From: Bryum argenteum
Lineage: Eukaryota > Streptophyta > Bryopsida > Bryales > Bryaceae
Reading direction: 5' to 3'
DNA: 64,000 nt
Assembly (NCBI GenBank): GCA_037043015.1
Contig: CM073323.1
Span: 6,076,001-6,140,000, forward strand
How positions within the stretch are numbered: the first letter of the stretch is position 1; every line of letters begins with the position of its first letter. Shown here piece after piece: positions 1 through 11,031 of the stretch. Under the pieces are notes generated by a model, which saw nothing but the letters and a program-made list of their open reading frames with translations, did not search any database and was not told where the DNA came from. A program made the position numbers and the translations under genes.

Positions 1-111
1 AACTCTCGTCGCGGTGATCTTATTCGAGGACTTCTAAAGCAGCAAGAGGTTGAGGCGAGGTTGATAGAGAAATCAACCAAGATAAAGGAGCCAGATGCGG
101 AAGGGTTTTGA
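1..111 (+). CDS. 3' end of an unidentified gene (last 36 codons)
   Basis: An open frame enters from the left edge and ends at TGA 109-111. The last 36 residues are basic and acidic, with short stretches such as RGDLIRGLLKQQEVEARL and KIKEPDAEGF, which suggests a hydrophilic or coiled-coil C-terminus. Nothing in this short tail identifies a family. It lies on the same strand as PTEN2, about 1.36 kb upstream. The call rests on the clean frame from base 1, its codon-like composition and the AT-rich 3'UTR-like sequence after it. It could also be the last exon of a longer spliced gene. Confidence 0.55.
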   Translation, partial: NSRRGDLIRGLLKQQEVEARLIEKSTKIKEPDAEGF

Positions 112-1474
112 ATTAGAGCTTCTTGATTAGCTGCAATGTATATGTTAAATATATATCTTGAGTTTTTTAGTTCAGCTTGCTAATAAATGTGGTTCAAATT
201 CCACTGGACTTGTGGTACTACTTTCTATCTTATAAATTACACGTTGGTGAGATTTATCCGTAGTCTATGACTTATCATTTTGAATGTTGTGGTCACCTTC
301 AAATTAATTTCTATTTTTAGTAATGGATCAAGTGATAACGTATATCCCTATTTCTACATATAGTACTAAGTTTCCATTGGCATATACATCTTTTACTTTT
401 GTCATTCTCATCACACAATCTCCCATTTTTAGGCTGGTCATCTCTATGAAATTATTGATTTTTAAACCATTTACAACAACTTTCAACAACTATGACTCAA
501 TATTTGGAGTTAAAGAATCTCATTTTGTGCGTATTGTCTCAAAATAACGAATATCCCCTTACAAGTTCGTTGAAGCATCGGGTGCTGATTCCATTTTAGT
601 TCATCCGTACTAGATCGATCTGGTTAACTTACATGAATGGTTAGTTACGAAGCAAGCTAACAGGATCTGAATCCGGCATTCTGGTGCCACTCTTTGAAAT
701 GTTGAAAACAGAATGTTGACTGCAAATGAGAAGGGGCTTAACCAGAGATTGATAGGTGGTAATAGCTAGCAGCCGGTTCTTTAAGCTCTTGTGCTTGCTC
801 ATCTGTGTCCTTACCGATTTTTCTTCGTTGCCCCCTGGAGCTTTTTGTCGTATCTTGTACATGATATGTAAAACACCCACCGTTTAGTTTTGTGGAAGCG
901 GGTAACGGACCCCAAATGGAGACCCGTGTTCATTCAGTAGGTTTGAGCATTCTGGCGATTCGAGGCCTTCTGATAAGCTCTTCACTGATGACCATTAATA
1001 TTTGGATTGTGATTTGTACATTATAGGAACAAGGGTCGTCAGTGATGCTGGACAAGTAGTTTTCACTCACACCAGATGGTGGCTATTGAATGTGAGGAAT
1101 ATTAGAATGGAGAACTATGTTAGATTGATTTCGTGGAGTATACAAATTCATATCCTTAATTAATCGATCATACCTACAAGGTGAGTATTGAACTTACTGA
1201 TTGCTGTTGTGGCTGGCAGCGGCAACCGGAAGACCGTTCACATACGCTACCACCACCTGGGACGCAAGGACGCACTTACATATGCAGTTGTAAGCTTTTT
1301 TTTAGCCTTGGGAAGGTGCGAAGCTGCTGATGCGATCGTGGATGGAGGAGCTTGAGAAGCGGCCATGGCCACCCACTTAGTTGGTTGGCACCGCCCTACA
1401 CATCAGGAATTCGCATTGACCTGTTGTGGAATCACCTAGTGATGTAGCGCCGTCACTTGTGACATATCGACAAG
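112..1474. other. Intergenic: 3'UTR of upstream gene, then PTEN2 promoter/leader
   Basis: AT-rich to about 1.15 kb, then more mixed composition approaching the PTEN2 start. No convincing coding exon, RNA gene or repeat was seen. The short open frames at 323-547 and 641-880 have no recognisable content. The start of PTEN2 transcription could not be placed. Confidence 0.5.
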
Positions 1475-4400
1475 ATGCATGTGGAGGGCCGAATGGCAAG
1501 GATGGACCGTGCGGAGTGCGAAGCATTACTCAGTAATACATCTATGACTCCGAAACTTCCTTTGAGTCGGTCATTGCGCAAGTCGGCATCCAACCGTGGA
1601 GACCATCGAGGGCTAAATCCCAAACCCTCCACCCCTCCGAGGTCATTGCCGCCTCCGCCTGTTGCAAGGTCCAAGCACTCTCATGGAACCGAGAATCATC
1701 GAACTTCGCCATTGTCTCCCTCGCCTCAGAGTCCTGCCACTGCCATAGAGGTACTACTCTTTCATTGCTCCGTATCCATTTTGATTCTAGATAGCATTTA
1801 TCACGATAATTGATTTTTTGAGCACTGGATCAGGACCATGTTGGCGATGGACCAGGCATCTTCGTGAAATCCTTTTTTAGATCCTCGACATTCTCAGCTC
1901 TTCGAGCACGGAGCTTTCGATTCAGAGAAGAAGCTGTGGAGGTTCCTGAGTCGTCTCCATACAGCCTCCAAGCTTCTGGACCATCCGACAAGCAACAAGT
2001 GCCGTCGCTTGGAGTTTTGACCAAGGGACTGCTTGATTTGTCGAGAAACGCTGTCAAGGCAGTTCAGGATAAGTCCCGCCATCTTGTTAATAAACGATTT
2101 CAGGTATGGACGCTTCTCGTCTGTCATGTGACTCAACTCACGCATGCACTTTAAAATCTGGAATCGGACACTACGATATACAACATTGTGAGCTTTCGAT
2201 TAAAGGAGCTGTTGAGAGCTCTTGGAGCAGATTGAGACAAAAGAAACAATTCTTCTGCAACTTCGAAATGGGGGGGGGGTTTGTAGAAATCCGTTACTCA
2301 CACCATTTTCCATTGATAGTAAGTGTAGATTAGATACGTGTGCAAAGGACAGGAGGCTAGGCTTTGAGTGTCCGTTGCTGATTCATGGGCTTACAGGATG
2401 GTATGTTCCAGTTGGATATGGTGTACATAACTGAGAATATCATCGCCATGGGGTTCCCGGATAACGACAGTGGCCCTGACATTCTCGGCTTCAAGGAGGT
2501 TGGTTATTCTCGGACTCTCCCTGTGCAGTTTTTGCAAATCAGTTTGGCTGGTTGAATCTCCCGTCACTCAAGCTCATATACTTTCTGGTCTCATTGTAGG
2601 GCAATTACAGAGATAATATTGAGGAGCTCGTCACATTCTGCGAATCGCAGCATCCGGTATACTCTTGTTTCAGTTTCTCTAGTAATTGTTTTGAAGTGAT
2701 CAAATTTGCCGTACCCATGAGCTATTATTATGTTAATAACCTTCATGGTATTATCTGCAAAGAGGTAAAGTGGTGATCAAGTTCTGAGGGCTGGAGTCTC
2801 TTGTGAGTGACAGAGCAAGTACAAGATCTTCAATCTCTGCTCGGAGAAGCTCTATGACACTACACTTCTTCATGATAAGGTTTTTCTCGATTCCTAAAGT
2901 CTTGCATTATGTTGTCTCGATGTAAGCCTGTTTATTGAGTGATAATGTACGCCTTGTAGGTGGCATGCTTTCCGTTTGAAGGCAATAGCTGTCCTCCTCT
3001 ATTGCTCATCACAGCCTTTTGTGAGGCTGCATCCGGATGGCTCAAGGCGGGACTGGAGAATGTGGTGGTGGTGCACTGTAAGAGAGGCTTGGCACGCACT
3101 GGGCTTATGATATCTTGCCTTCTCCTTCATCTCAAAGTACGTATTTCTCCTCAAAGTATGTGATTCAGTAGCCAGACATGACATGTACGCTAATGGTATT
3201 ATGAATGCTGCAGTTCTTTCCTACTGCGGAAGAATCGATGAAATTTTACAATCAAAAACGATGTGTGGATAGTAAGGGCTTACACATCCCCAGCCAGCTC
3301 GTAAGTTCTCAATACGATTTATTGTTGAATCCCGAAAGCTTTCTTCCTTTCCTTTTCTTTGCATGCGATTGTTGATAGTATGCGATCGTGTGACAGCGAT
3401 ATGTGAAATACTACGAGCAGGTATTGAAAGAGCAAAAAGGGTTTACTCCAACTGGACGAAGGTATTCATTCTCCTTACTGTTCGAATCTGAGCAGAGTCT
3501 TCAAAGAATCAATCTTCATTCATGGGAATGATAATTGCTCGTTCATGCTCGTTGATTTCTCCGTTGTGTAGTTGAATGCAGGTTTACCATGAGGAGTGTC
3601 CGCCTTGTAAATTGCCCATCTTGGATTCGTCCGACCGTAACAATCTCGGATCATGACGGTATATTACATTCTCTTCGACTAGAATATATGGTTTTATTCT
3701 TGAGCTTTCATCGTACTGACGATGATATTTGTTCAATATTGAGCAGGTGTAGTGTTCTCTAGTCAAAAGCACCTGAAAACGAAATCTACCCTGGTCCGTG
3801 TTTCTTCCTCTTTGATACCAAGCTTCTAGATACATCATACAGCAACTGTTTGTGGCATTACTAGTTTAAGCATTGCCCTCATTAAAGCTAGTATTATATG
3901 CATGGTGTTTTATATCAAATGGTGTTTGGCGGCAATGCAGGCAGAAGATGTATGGTCGAGTACCGCCAAAAGTGGAGTTCTTCTATTTGAGCTGCCTGAC
4001 AACGGCCATGTTGCGGCAGTCGACGGCGACTTCAAAATTCACTTCCAAGACCGGAATGTAGAATTTTCTTGGTACTTGATCTCCCTCATAGTTTCTGGTT
4101 ACTGAGTGTAATACATTTAACTTTCTTTTGTGGGTAATCCGTTTGATATTATTGGATACAGTTGGTTGAATACGAACATGGTGGGAGCTGGACGTATTGT
4201 TCTTTGCGTGAATGACCTTGATGGTTATGAAAAGGTAGATCCCTAAGCTAATCCAATGTTAATTCGTCGACCTTTCGTGGTGTACTTTTACTTTCACATC
4301 AACTTTCACTTACTTTTCATAACAAAGTGTAAATATAGGTTTATATATAAAGGGAATTAAACCCTTCTTTCATTTACGTTTATGAGCACCACGTATTGTC

Positions 4401-5180
4401 CCTCCATCAATAAGTGGTTTTATATATCAATATAACGACTGCTACGTAAACAGTCGTTGCAGGAGGCGACAGGATTCCAAGTAGACTTGGATTTTCAGGA
4501 TACATACATACCTGTTGCAATGACAACACTACCAGCTCCACCAAAAACCCAACCGTCGATGACAACACTTGACACAACAGTCGATGAAGAAACGACCATC
4601 TTTTCAGGTCAGTCGTAGTTTTCCATCTCAGAACTTGGCTACATCTTTCTTGCAATAAATGTCTAATATAGCTTTTGGTGTTAAACGAAATTCTTGATTG
4701 GCACTTGCAGACATTGAAGGAGAAGAAGAGAGTCAACCAGGAGAGCTATTGAGCAACCCGACAGCATTTCAAAGTGCTGTTTCTCAAGCTGTGACAGAAA
4801 TCAGCACAGGCTTTTTGAATGCCATGGGGAAAGTCGGTATGCGAACTCAGGCGCCTGGCAACACTCCCCGGAAGAGTGCCGAGCAGCATTTTGAACAAGA
4901 GCACGCTGACTCGCAGTCGAAGGAGCTCCTTCGGAAACAGTTCACCTATGATTTTGAAGCAGGAGAAGCAGCAACACGGACAGCCATGGATGCAGCAGGG
5001 TCTATTGAGAGCTCGACTCCTGTCTTGAGGAGTGACGACTCAGGAGTTTTTGCTTCGGATGACGACGATGTGAATATGAGCATTCCTAGTGAGTTTCAAG
5101 CATTTGTTGCTGCCAGTGCAGCTGATGCCTCTTTCTTCACTTTTGGTGACGACGAGGACGATGATAGTGACGACGAATAA
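1475..5180 (+). CDS. PTEN2: Plant PTEN2-type phosphatidylinositol 3-phosphatase / dual-specificity phosphatase
   Basis: Fourteen exons can be followed with GT-AG borders and continuous phase: 1475-1750, 1834-2103, 2397-2498, 2600-2656, 2814-2879, 2960-3136, 3214-3300, 3397-3461, 3582-3658, 3747-3793, 3941-4071, about 4162-4234, 4463-4607, 4711-5180. They give about 680 residues, against roughly 610 for Arabidopsis PTEN2. Order: a Ser/Pro-rich N-terminus; a plant-specific segment (VLTKGLLDLSRNAVKAVQ); the phosphatase domain (YITENIIAMGFP to HCKRGLARTG); a C2 domain (WIRPTVTISDHDG, FSCWLNTNM); and an acidic tail ending FFTFGDDEDDDSDDE, as in plant PTEN2. PTEN removes the 3-phosphate of phosphoinositides at membranes. 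Two catalytic sites differ from the family: the P-loop has Arg where HCKAG is usual, and the WPD-like loop reads FPFEGNSCPP instead of FPF(D/E)DHN-PP, so the Asp and His are lost. The ATG at 1493 is an alternative start. The gene looks structurally intact, but its activity is in doubt. Confidence 0.9.
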
Positions 5181-6931
5181 GGTGGTAGTTTTATTCTTTC
5201 GAAGAATTTATGGTATATGTATAGATATGTAGCACCAATATTTATAAAAGAGGTTGTTGGTTATTATAATGGCACGGTTTGCAACCTCATTTGCATCTCA
5301 AAACCCAACATCATGCTTTCCAATTGTCTGTCTAAGATACTTGGGTTACCCACATTTTCTTCATTGCTGATATTGAGGGGCAATTGTAAGCAACTTCTGA
5401 CTTTTACACTGCAAAGGTTATGGAGGCTAAAGTTTGAATTCCAAAGTCTAAATCTATTTTTGATTACCTTCGTTCTTGATGTATCTCTCAAACATTGTTA
5501 CATTATTAATTTGGTTCAATCAACAAAAATGAACATAATTACATGGTCATTTTCAAAGTTTGCTATGGAAGTTAATAACTATATGATCACCTTCAAGTCT
5601 TGATTCACAGTTAGCCACATGACAATGTTACCTTGTGGTCAAATCCATGTATCCTCCATAGTTTGTGATGTTGAAATTTAGGTTCTATCTTCACAACTAC
5701 CTCGGTTTCATGCAAAGGCAAGTTCTTTCAATTTGTAACATTGTGAGGAATGCAACCTTGGGATTTAGTACTGAACATGTATAGTCCATCATATCTTTGG
5801 TATTATTTGTAAAATTATAATGTTCGGATATATCGTTGCTTAAGAGCGGACCAAAAGAGAAATGGATCAGTGTATCTTCTAAAAAGTTTCAACCTGAACT
5901 TTTTGTATTTTTCATCATCACACTCAGGCATCTAGATCTCTTACAAAGCTCCATAGATCCAGTTGGTATGAATAGTGGTGTGTTGCAATACCCAAATAAT
6001 CCATGTACCTGAAGTTTGTGTCTCATGCGAAATGACCAGACTTTGTAATTTGAGGATCCTAAGAAGTGGTATGATTCGTGAAGGGTGATTTATGCGGTTG
6101 AGACAGAGATTGAGCCAGGGTTTCGACTTTTCAACCAATCCATGTGATGGATCGCTTCTTGCCTCACTAGTTGTTGTGTCACTAAACATGATTCAATCTA
6201 ACGTTACTGAGTAAGAGGTAACCAATGGAAGAAGGAACATGGTAAGAAGTAGAAGGTTAGTAGCAAGGATTGAGAAAAAAATGATTGTTCCATTCTAAAT
6301 CTCACTAGGAATGAGGAAGAATATACATTTGCAACATGTGTGACAAGTAACTCTCCTGAACGAGATCTCAGAGATCTCCGACCGTGGACTAGGAACTCTC
6401 CTCTCTCTCCTCTCCTCTATCATATCTCACTCATCACTAGGAAGGTAGAAGGATTCTGAGTTTGACCGCTCTAATATCATGATTAACGAGAAGCAGAATA
6501 TCAACATTGCGTGGAACAATTAGTTGAAGAATAGAGAAAATACAACAAGGCCAAATACCCTAGGATCGTGCCATTACGTTCTCGTAAGGCAACGCGAGAT
6601 CTTAGAAAAGAAAAATGAAGTACACTTACTATATACCCACCAAGAACAAGGACAAGTTCTGGTAAGTGCACAATCAATTACTTATCGAGTGCTACACTAG
6701 TAATTTATAATTGATTATCAACTTTACCCCCCTTCAAAAGTAGAGAATAAGGTAAGAGGCTCTATAACTACATGAGTTTGTGATTGGTAGGTAGGCTCAT
6801 TCATGAGTGGCCAAGGGGAATTGAGTTTGAAAAACATATAAATTATGTAGGAGAATGGACCAATTAGAATCATAAAGTTTGATTTTAGATTGAATTAGAT
6901 ATGACTTTTGGAAGTGAACTACGAGATGGTC
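5181..6931. other. Intergenic, AT-rich
   Basis: PTEN2 3'UTR followed by AT-rich sequence. Open frames at 5217-5603 and 5941-6189 (-) have no recognisable domain. The only structured signal is a possible retroelement primer-binding motif near 6,470, listed separately. Confidence 0.4.
6464..6482 (-). mobile_element. Possible LTR-retroelement primer-binding-site relic
   Basis: On the minus strand the sequence reads TGATATTAGAGCGGTC directly after a CA dinucleotide. This resembles the initiator-Met-tRNA primer site (TGGTATCAGAGC) of plant Ty1/copia elements. No paired LTR or coding remains were recognised. It is offered only as a weak fossil. Confidence 0.2.
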
Positions 6932-6979
6932 CACTTCTGCGTGGGCGACTCGGAGGAAGAGTTATGACGGTACGTCCTT
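6932..6979 (+). pseudogene. Shuffled 48-bp copy of part of the purple acid phosphatase locus
   Basis: Bases 6932-6962 (31 bp, CACTTCTGCGTGGGCGACTC to AAGAGT) equal the reverse complement of 16718-16748. Bases 6963-6979 (17 bp, TATGACGGTACGTCCTT) equal the reverse complement of 16771-16787. The order of the two blocks is swapped relative to the locus at 16.7 kb, where the larger block encodes HFCVGDSEEE of a purple acid phosphatase. The copy abuts a 24-bp tandem array and is not in the phosphatase frame of the long low-complexity open frame there. Confidence 0.75.
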
Positions 6980-7072
6980 ACCCTTTTTGCTTGGTAAAAT
7001 CTTACCCTTTTTGCTTGGTAAAATCTTACCCTTTTTGCTTGGTAAAATCTTACCCTTTTTGCTTGGTAAAAT
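6977..7072 (+). repeat. Tandem repeat, 24 bp x 4
   Basis: Four essentially identical copies of a unit starting CTTACCCTTTTTGCTTGGTA. Each unit holds a TTACC / GGTAA inverted pair separated by about 10 bases, so every unit could fold into a small stem-loop. The array begins inside the end of the 48-bp phosphatase-locus copy. Confidence 0.9.
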
Positions 7073-7147
7073 TGATGGTGATGTATACAGTTATTAATGG
7101 TGTTTTCTGTCTTTGTAGTGCTGCCGTACGCAATATTTTCCAAAACT

Positions 7148-7965
7148 CCAATACTTTAATACTTCAATATTTCAATACTTCAATACTTCCATACTTCAAT
7201 ACTTCAATTACTTCAATATTTCAATACTTCAATACTTCCATACTTCAATACTTCAATACTTCAATTACTTCAAATACTTCAAATTCTTCAAATTCTTCGA
7301 ATACTTCAATTACTCCAATTACTCCAATTCCCAATACCTCAATTACGTCAATACTTCAAATACTTCAATTCTTCAATACTTCAATACTTCAACACTTTAA
7401 TACTTCAATTACTTTAAATACTCCAAATACTTCAATTACTTCAAATTCTTCAAATACTTCAATTACTCCAATCACTCCAATTACTCCAATTCTCAATACC
7501 TCAATTACGTCAATACTTCAAACACTTCAATACTTCAAACACTTCAAGACTTCAAACACTTCAATACTTCAAACACTTCAATACTTCCAACACTTCAATA
7601 CTTCCAACACTTCAACACTCCAACACTTCAATACTTCAAACACTTCAACACTTCAAACACTTCAAGACTTCAAACACTTCAAACACTTCAATACTTCAAC
7701 ACTTCAACACTTCAACACTTCAACAACTTCAAGTACTTCAATACTTCAATACTTCAATACTTCAATACTTCAATACTTCAATACTTCAATACTTCAATAC
7801 TTCAATTACTTCAAATACCTCAAATACCTAAAATACTTCAAATACTCAAATTCTCAATACCTCAATACTTTATACTTCAAATACTTCGAATACTTCAAGT
7901 ACTTTAATACTTGATTATTACAATACTTTAAATATTCAATACTTTGAATATTTAAATAACTCCAA
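7148..7965 (+). repeat. TACTTCAA minisatellite array (about 0.8 kb)
   Basis: Long run of 8-mers (TACTTCAA) mixed with 9-mers (TTACTTCAA, TTACTCCAA) and variants. A larger block recurs inside: several TTACTCCAA units, then TCAATACCTCAATTACGTC, at about 7,300-7,350 and 7,455-7,515. Because the unit lacks stops in one frame, an open frame of 337 codons crosses it. The amino-acid sequence (FNTSILQY repeats) is a by-product of the repeat, not evidence of a gene. Confidence 0.9.
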
Positions 7966-9367
7966 TCACTCCAATCGCTCAAATTACACATTTTACCCAA
8001 CTTGCTACTTGAAGCCTATTCAAAACTTTTACATAAATAATTCTTTGATAGATCATATTTGGACAAAACATCCCTAGAATAGATGCTAATTACAGATGAT
8101 GCACATTCTATAATAGAGCTTTTACTTTTAGGATAAACCAATGTCAATGTATGGTTCGGAAACCGCCCAAATGTTAGATTGGGAAACTCATTGGGAGCAA
8201 GCAGTTCTGGAATCAATTTGGGAAGATGTGCAGAGTATGATAGAGTTTGACCAATTGAAAATTTTAATGTTTTGATAAATATTGATATGATAATGAATTT
8301 TGAAAGGGGAACCCATAGATGTACCCAAAACCACTCAGTCAATATCGTACACCATATTTACATTCAAATTTGAAGTTGCAAGCGATAATGTACCTCATGA
8401 TTAAATAAGTCTAGTGAGCAATTTGTGGTGATGTGGGGTTGTGAGCCACCTACTTTAGTTTGATGGTAAGATAAGATGACTTCATACTTAAATCAAGGCA
8501 TCAATGTTGATTTTTTTGTTACAGTATTTTTGTGGTAAACTAATCAACATCCAATATTGTTGTTGAAAATCATGAATTCACCTTGTCACTCTCTTTTCAC
8601 TTTTTCAAAATTGCATAGAAGAAATAACTTCAATTCGCATCTTAATAAATTGAGCACTACAAGTAAAAATCTAGCATGAAGATTTTATAGCTTCACAAAA
8701 TATTACTCCCAGTGTCTCAAAAAATGTCATGATTTGCTTAATTTGGCAATTTTAAGGTCAATTCTAATAATGGTGCCCAATGCATCACGGCACGGACATT
8801 TTGGTGTGTCTTGATGAATTTCAGTGTGGTGTGATATATTTTCATAAAGTTTGTTTGCAAGGAATGAATTTCATTACTTGTAATAAAATGAAATGGAGTA
8901 AAACACAATGCTATCATGCTCATTAAACCCCTCTCAAAGTGAAATCACTCTTCTCTAAATCACAGTATTTTTTGAAAACAAACTTTTCAAACAAATCAAA
9001 GTATTTTTTCTATGAGAGAGGGATGCAAAAGATATATGTAGAAGGATAAGATAGAGAAAAAGTTCAAGAAGCACCAATCATTTTTTTGTTGAGATTTCAT
9101 GAATTGGACAACATTGCACTTGTCATCAAGAAGGATCTTTCATATTTAAAGGGTTAAAGATTTTCTCACTATTCCATCAAGATAGACTTTTGTAATTTTA
9201 GATTTGATGGGTAAGTTTGTTCACTCAATGAACCATTAAATAAGCCATCTATCTTTGCTTTTAAATAAGTCATCTTTGTGAATTTTTTATAAAAAACCAT
9301 TGTACCATACAAATTCTCGACTAATAATAAGAATTTTTAAGTGTAAAATCTATATAACACACATGTT
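7966..9367. other. AT-rich intergenic sequence without recognised genes
   Basis: No domain, RNA gene or clear repeat end was seen. The 108-codon minus-strand frame at 8016-8342 has no recognisable similarity and unbalanced composition. The region separates the first minisatellite from the BTA1-fragment block. Confidence 0.4.
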
Positions 9368-9467
9368 CTACACCAATGGTGATAAGGTCATTCTGCACCA
9401 ATGGTGATGAGGCCTTTCTGCACCAGTGGTGATGAGACCTTTCTGCACCAATAGTAATTAGGTCATC
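9368..9467 (+). repeat. Tandem repeat, 25 bp x 4 (plus a diverged fifth copy)
   Basis: Units of the type CTGCACCAATGGTGATGAGG follow one another from 9368 to 9467 with growing divergence. A further related unit (ATGCACCAACAGTAATTAGG) lies at 9511-9535, directly against the captured BTA1 fragment. Confidence 0.8.
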
Positions 9468-9533
9468 CGACAAGGATCTCATTGAACCACTTGGTCATGA
9501 AAGGTTCGTTATGCACCAACAGTAATTAGGACA

Positions 9534-9773
9534 AGCTTTCTCGATACACTTGGCATACTTGGGGCTTCGTAAAGCAATGCGCCAAATCTCACGACCACCA
9601 GGCTTCACTTGATCCCTCAAAGCAACGCACATTGTGTCGATGTCACCTTGTTCCATCAAGTCTACGTGGTCCATGAGGATGACTTAGTGTGTCAAGCACA
9701 ACATTCGGGATCAGTTTCTATATAGAAAAAGAAATATGGATAGGATGGTGTCTTGCAATGAGGCTCACCTTGG
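9534..9773 (-). pseudogene. Captured fragment of BTA1 (one exon plus intron)
   Basis: This block matches 18878-19119 of the intact BTA1 gene at roughly 85-90 percent by eye. It contains nearly all of the exon encoding DHVDWLEQDD and KPGGRVIWRSASR, the whole adjoining intron and the last few bases of the next exon. Retention of the intron shows copying at DNA level rather than through mRNA. The match stops abruptly at both ends: on the left against a 25-bp repeat unit, on the right against the second TACTTCAA array. No function is expected. Confidence 0.9.
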
Positions 9774-9965
9774 AATACTTCAATTACTCCAATTACTCCA
9801 ATTCTCAGTACCTCAATTATGTCAATACTTTAAATACTTCAATACTTCAATACTTCAATTACTTTCAAATACTCCAAATACTTCAAATTCTTCAAATACT
9901 TCATTTACTCTAATTACTCCAAGTCTTAATACCTCATTACTTCATTACTTCAATTACTTCATGAA
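9774..9965 (+). repeat. Second TACTTCAA minisatellite array
   Basis: Same 8/9-bp units as the array at 7148-7965. It carries the same larger block (TTACTCCAA units followed by a close variant of TACCTCAATTACGTCAATAC), so the two arrays share a common origin. It begins at the exact edge of the BTA1 fragment. Confidence 0.9.
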
Positions 9966-10472
9966 ATTACTGTTGAAAAAAATTGAATATGAAAGAATAT
10001 AAACTTTATGTAAACTACACCCAATTATTTACAACCACAATATCTATACAAAGTGTAATATCCAATTTTCAGTGATTAATATCTAATATGCAATTTTTAA
10101 TGTTTATTTTTAAATTATTAAATGATATCCCTAATGTTCAATGTCTAATAGTTGGTTGTGGTATTTTATGCTTGCTCACTATTAAATGTTGAAAATCAAA
10201 TATTTAGTTTAAAATATGATTGAACATTATTATAAATAGACATTTGTTTCAATTTTAATATCTACATAGTGTATTTATTACAAAAGTTGTATTTGTATTA
10301 TACACAATTGTTTCCAATAAAAATACTCAGCATTGAAGAGTTTACAAATTATATCGTATTTATTTTGATTGATGTGTATTTGTTCAAATAAATAAAAGTG
10401 AGGTTGTATTTGGTTCTATTTGACAAGAATCTATGGAAACTATTGTTAGGGTAAAAGCACTTACACACTTCT
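9966..10472. other. AT-rich spacer
   Basis: Very AT-rich sequence between the second minisatellite and the first piggyBac-type MITE. No features seen. Confidence 0.4.
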
Positions 10473-10476
10473 TTAA

Positions 10477-10903
10477 CCCCTAAACGCCCAAGGGGGGGTA
10501 AAGCTCCTAACAATTGGTAATAATGCTGATTTTTTCAAAACTACGTAAAAACAAATAAAAGATGAAAATGGGAAATCCAACCGTAGGATCTTCTTTGGAG
10601 CATGGCAATTAGTATGACCACCAAGTTGCATGCCATTTGGAGGTATGGATTTCAAGATCCATGCAAAAAAGGGGTGAAGATCACACCACCAAAACTTTCA
10701 TGAAAAATCTCTTTCGCCCACTCTCACAAATTGAGGATCAAGGTTTTTACTATTTATCCAAGGAGGGAGTAGAGTAAACCCACCGAGGAGTTGAGCAAAA
10801 AAAACGGCGGATGAAAAATCGATGGGATGAAAGCGGGGTTGTGCACCAAAGACGGAGTCTCACATCCAAAATGTCGAAAAACGACACCGTGGGCGCTTAA
10901 GGG
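10477..10903. mobile_element. piggyBac-type MITE (427 bp)
   Basis: The left end is CCCCTAAACGCCCA; the right end is TGGGCGCTTAAGGG, whose complement is CCCTTAAGCGCCCA. TTAA lies directly outside both ends (10473-10476 and 10904-10907), the target duplication typical of piggyBac. The termini match the full element at 45509-51204 except at one or two positions. There is no coding capacity, so it would have needed a transposase supplied elsewhere. Confidence 0.85.
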
Positions 10904-11031
10904 TTAAGGTAAACAAGAGTAAAACTTTGGTAATGTAGTTGGTAGTTTAAAAGCACAAAATATAGGTTTATGATGATCCGGCCATAAGTGATAATACGGT
11001 ACTATTAAGAGGTCCGAGTTCGAATCCTTAA
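10904..11031. other. Spacer between two TTAA MITEs
   Basis: 128 bp. It contains GAGTTCGAATCC at about 11,017-11,027, resembling a tRNA T-arm or B box, just before the next TTAA. No full tRNA cloverleaf could be drawn. Confidence 0.3.

Noticed and set aside
6901-7914. 337-codon open frame beginning MTFGSELRDGPLL
   Set aside because: It consists almost entirely of minisatellite translation (FNTSILQY, YPFCLVKS repeats). The repeat unit simply lacks stops in this frame, and there is no sign of codon selection.
7148-7965. CRISPR-like array
   Set aside because: Short direct repeats without unique spacers of constant size, in a plant nuclear context. It is a minisatellite.
8016-8342. Minus-strand frame containing HLPKLIP, as in the MYBBP1A-like exon YHLPKLIPCLK
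   Set aside because: The shared string is only seven residues; surrounding residues and the underlying bases do not align, so I treat it as chance.
11005-11031. tRNA-like T-arm (GAGTTCGAATCC)
   Set aside because: No matching acceptor, D-arm or anticodon arm upstream, and the sequence runs directly into a MITE target site.
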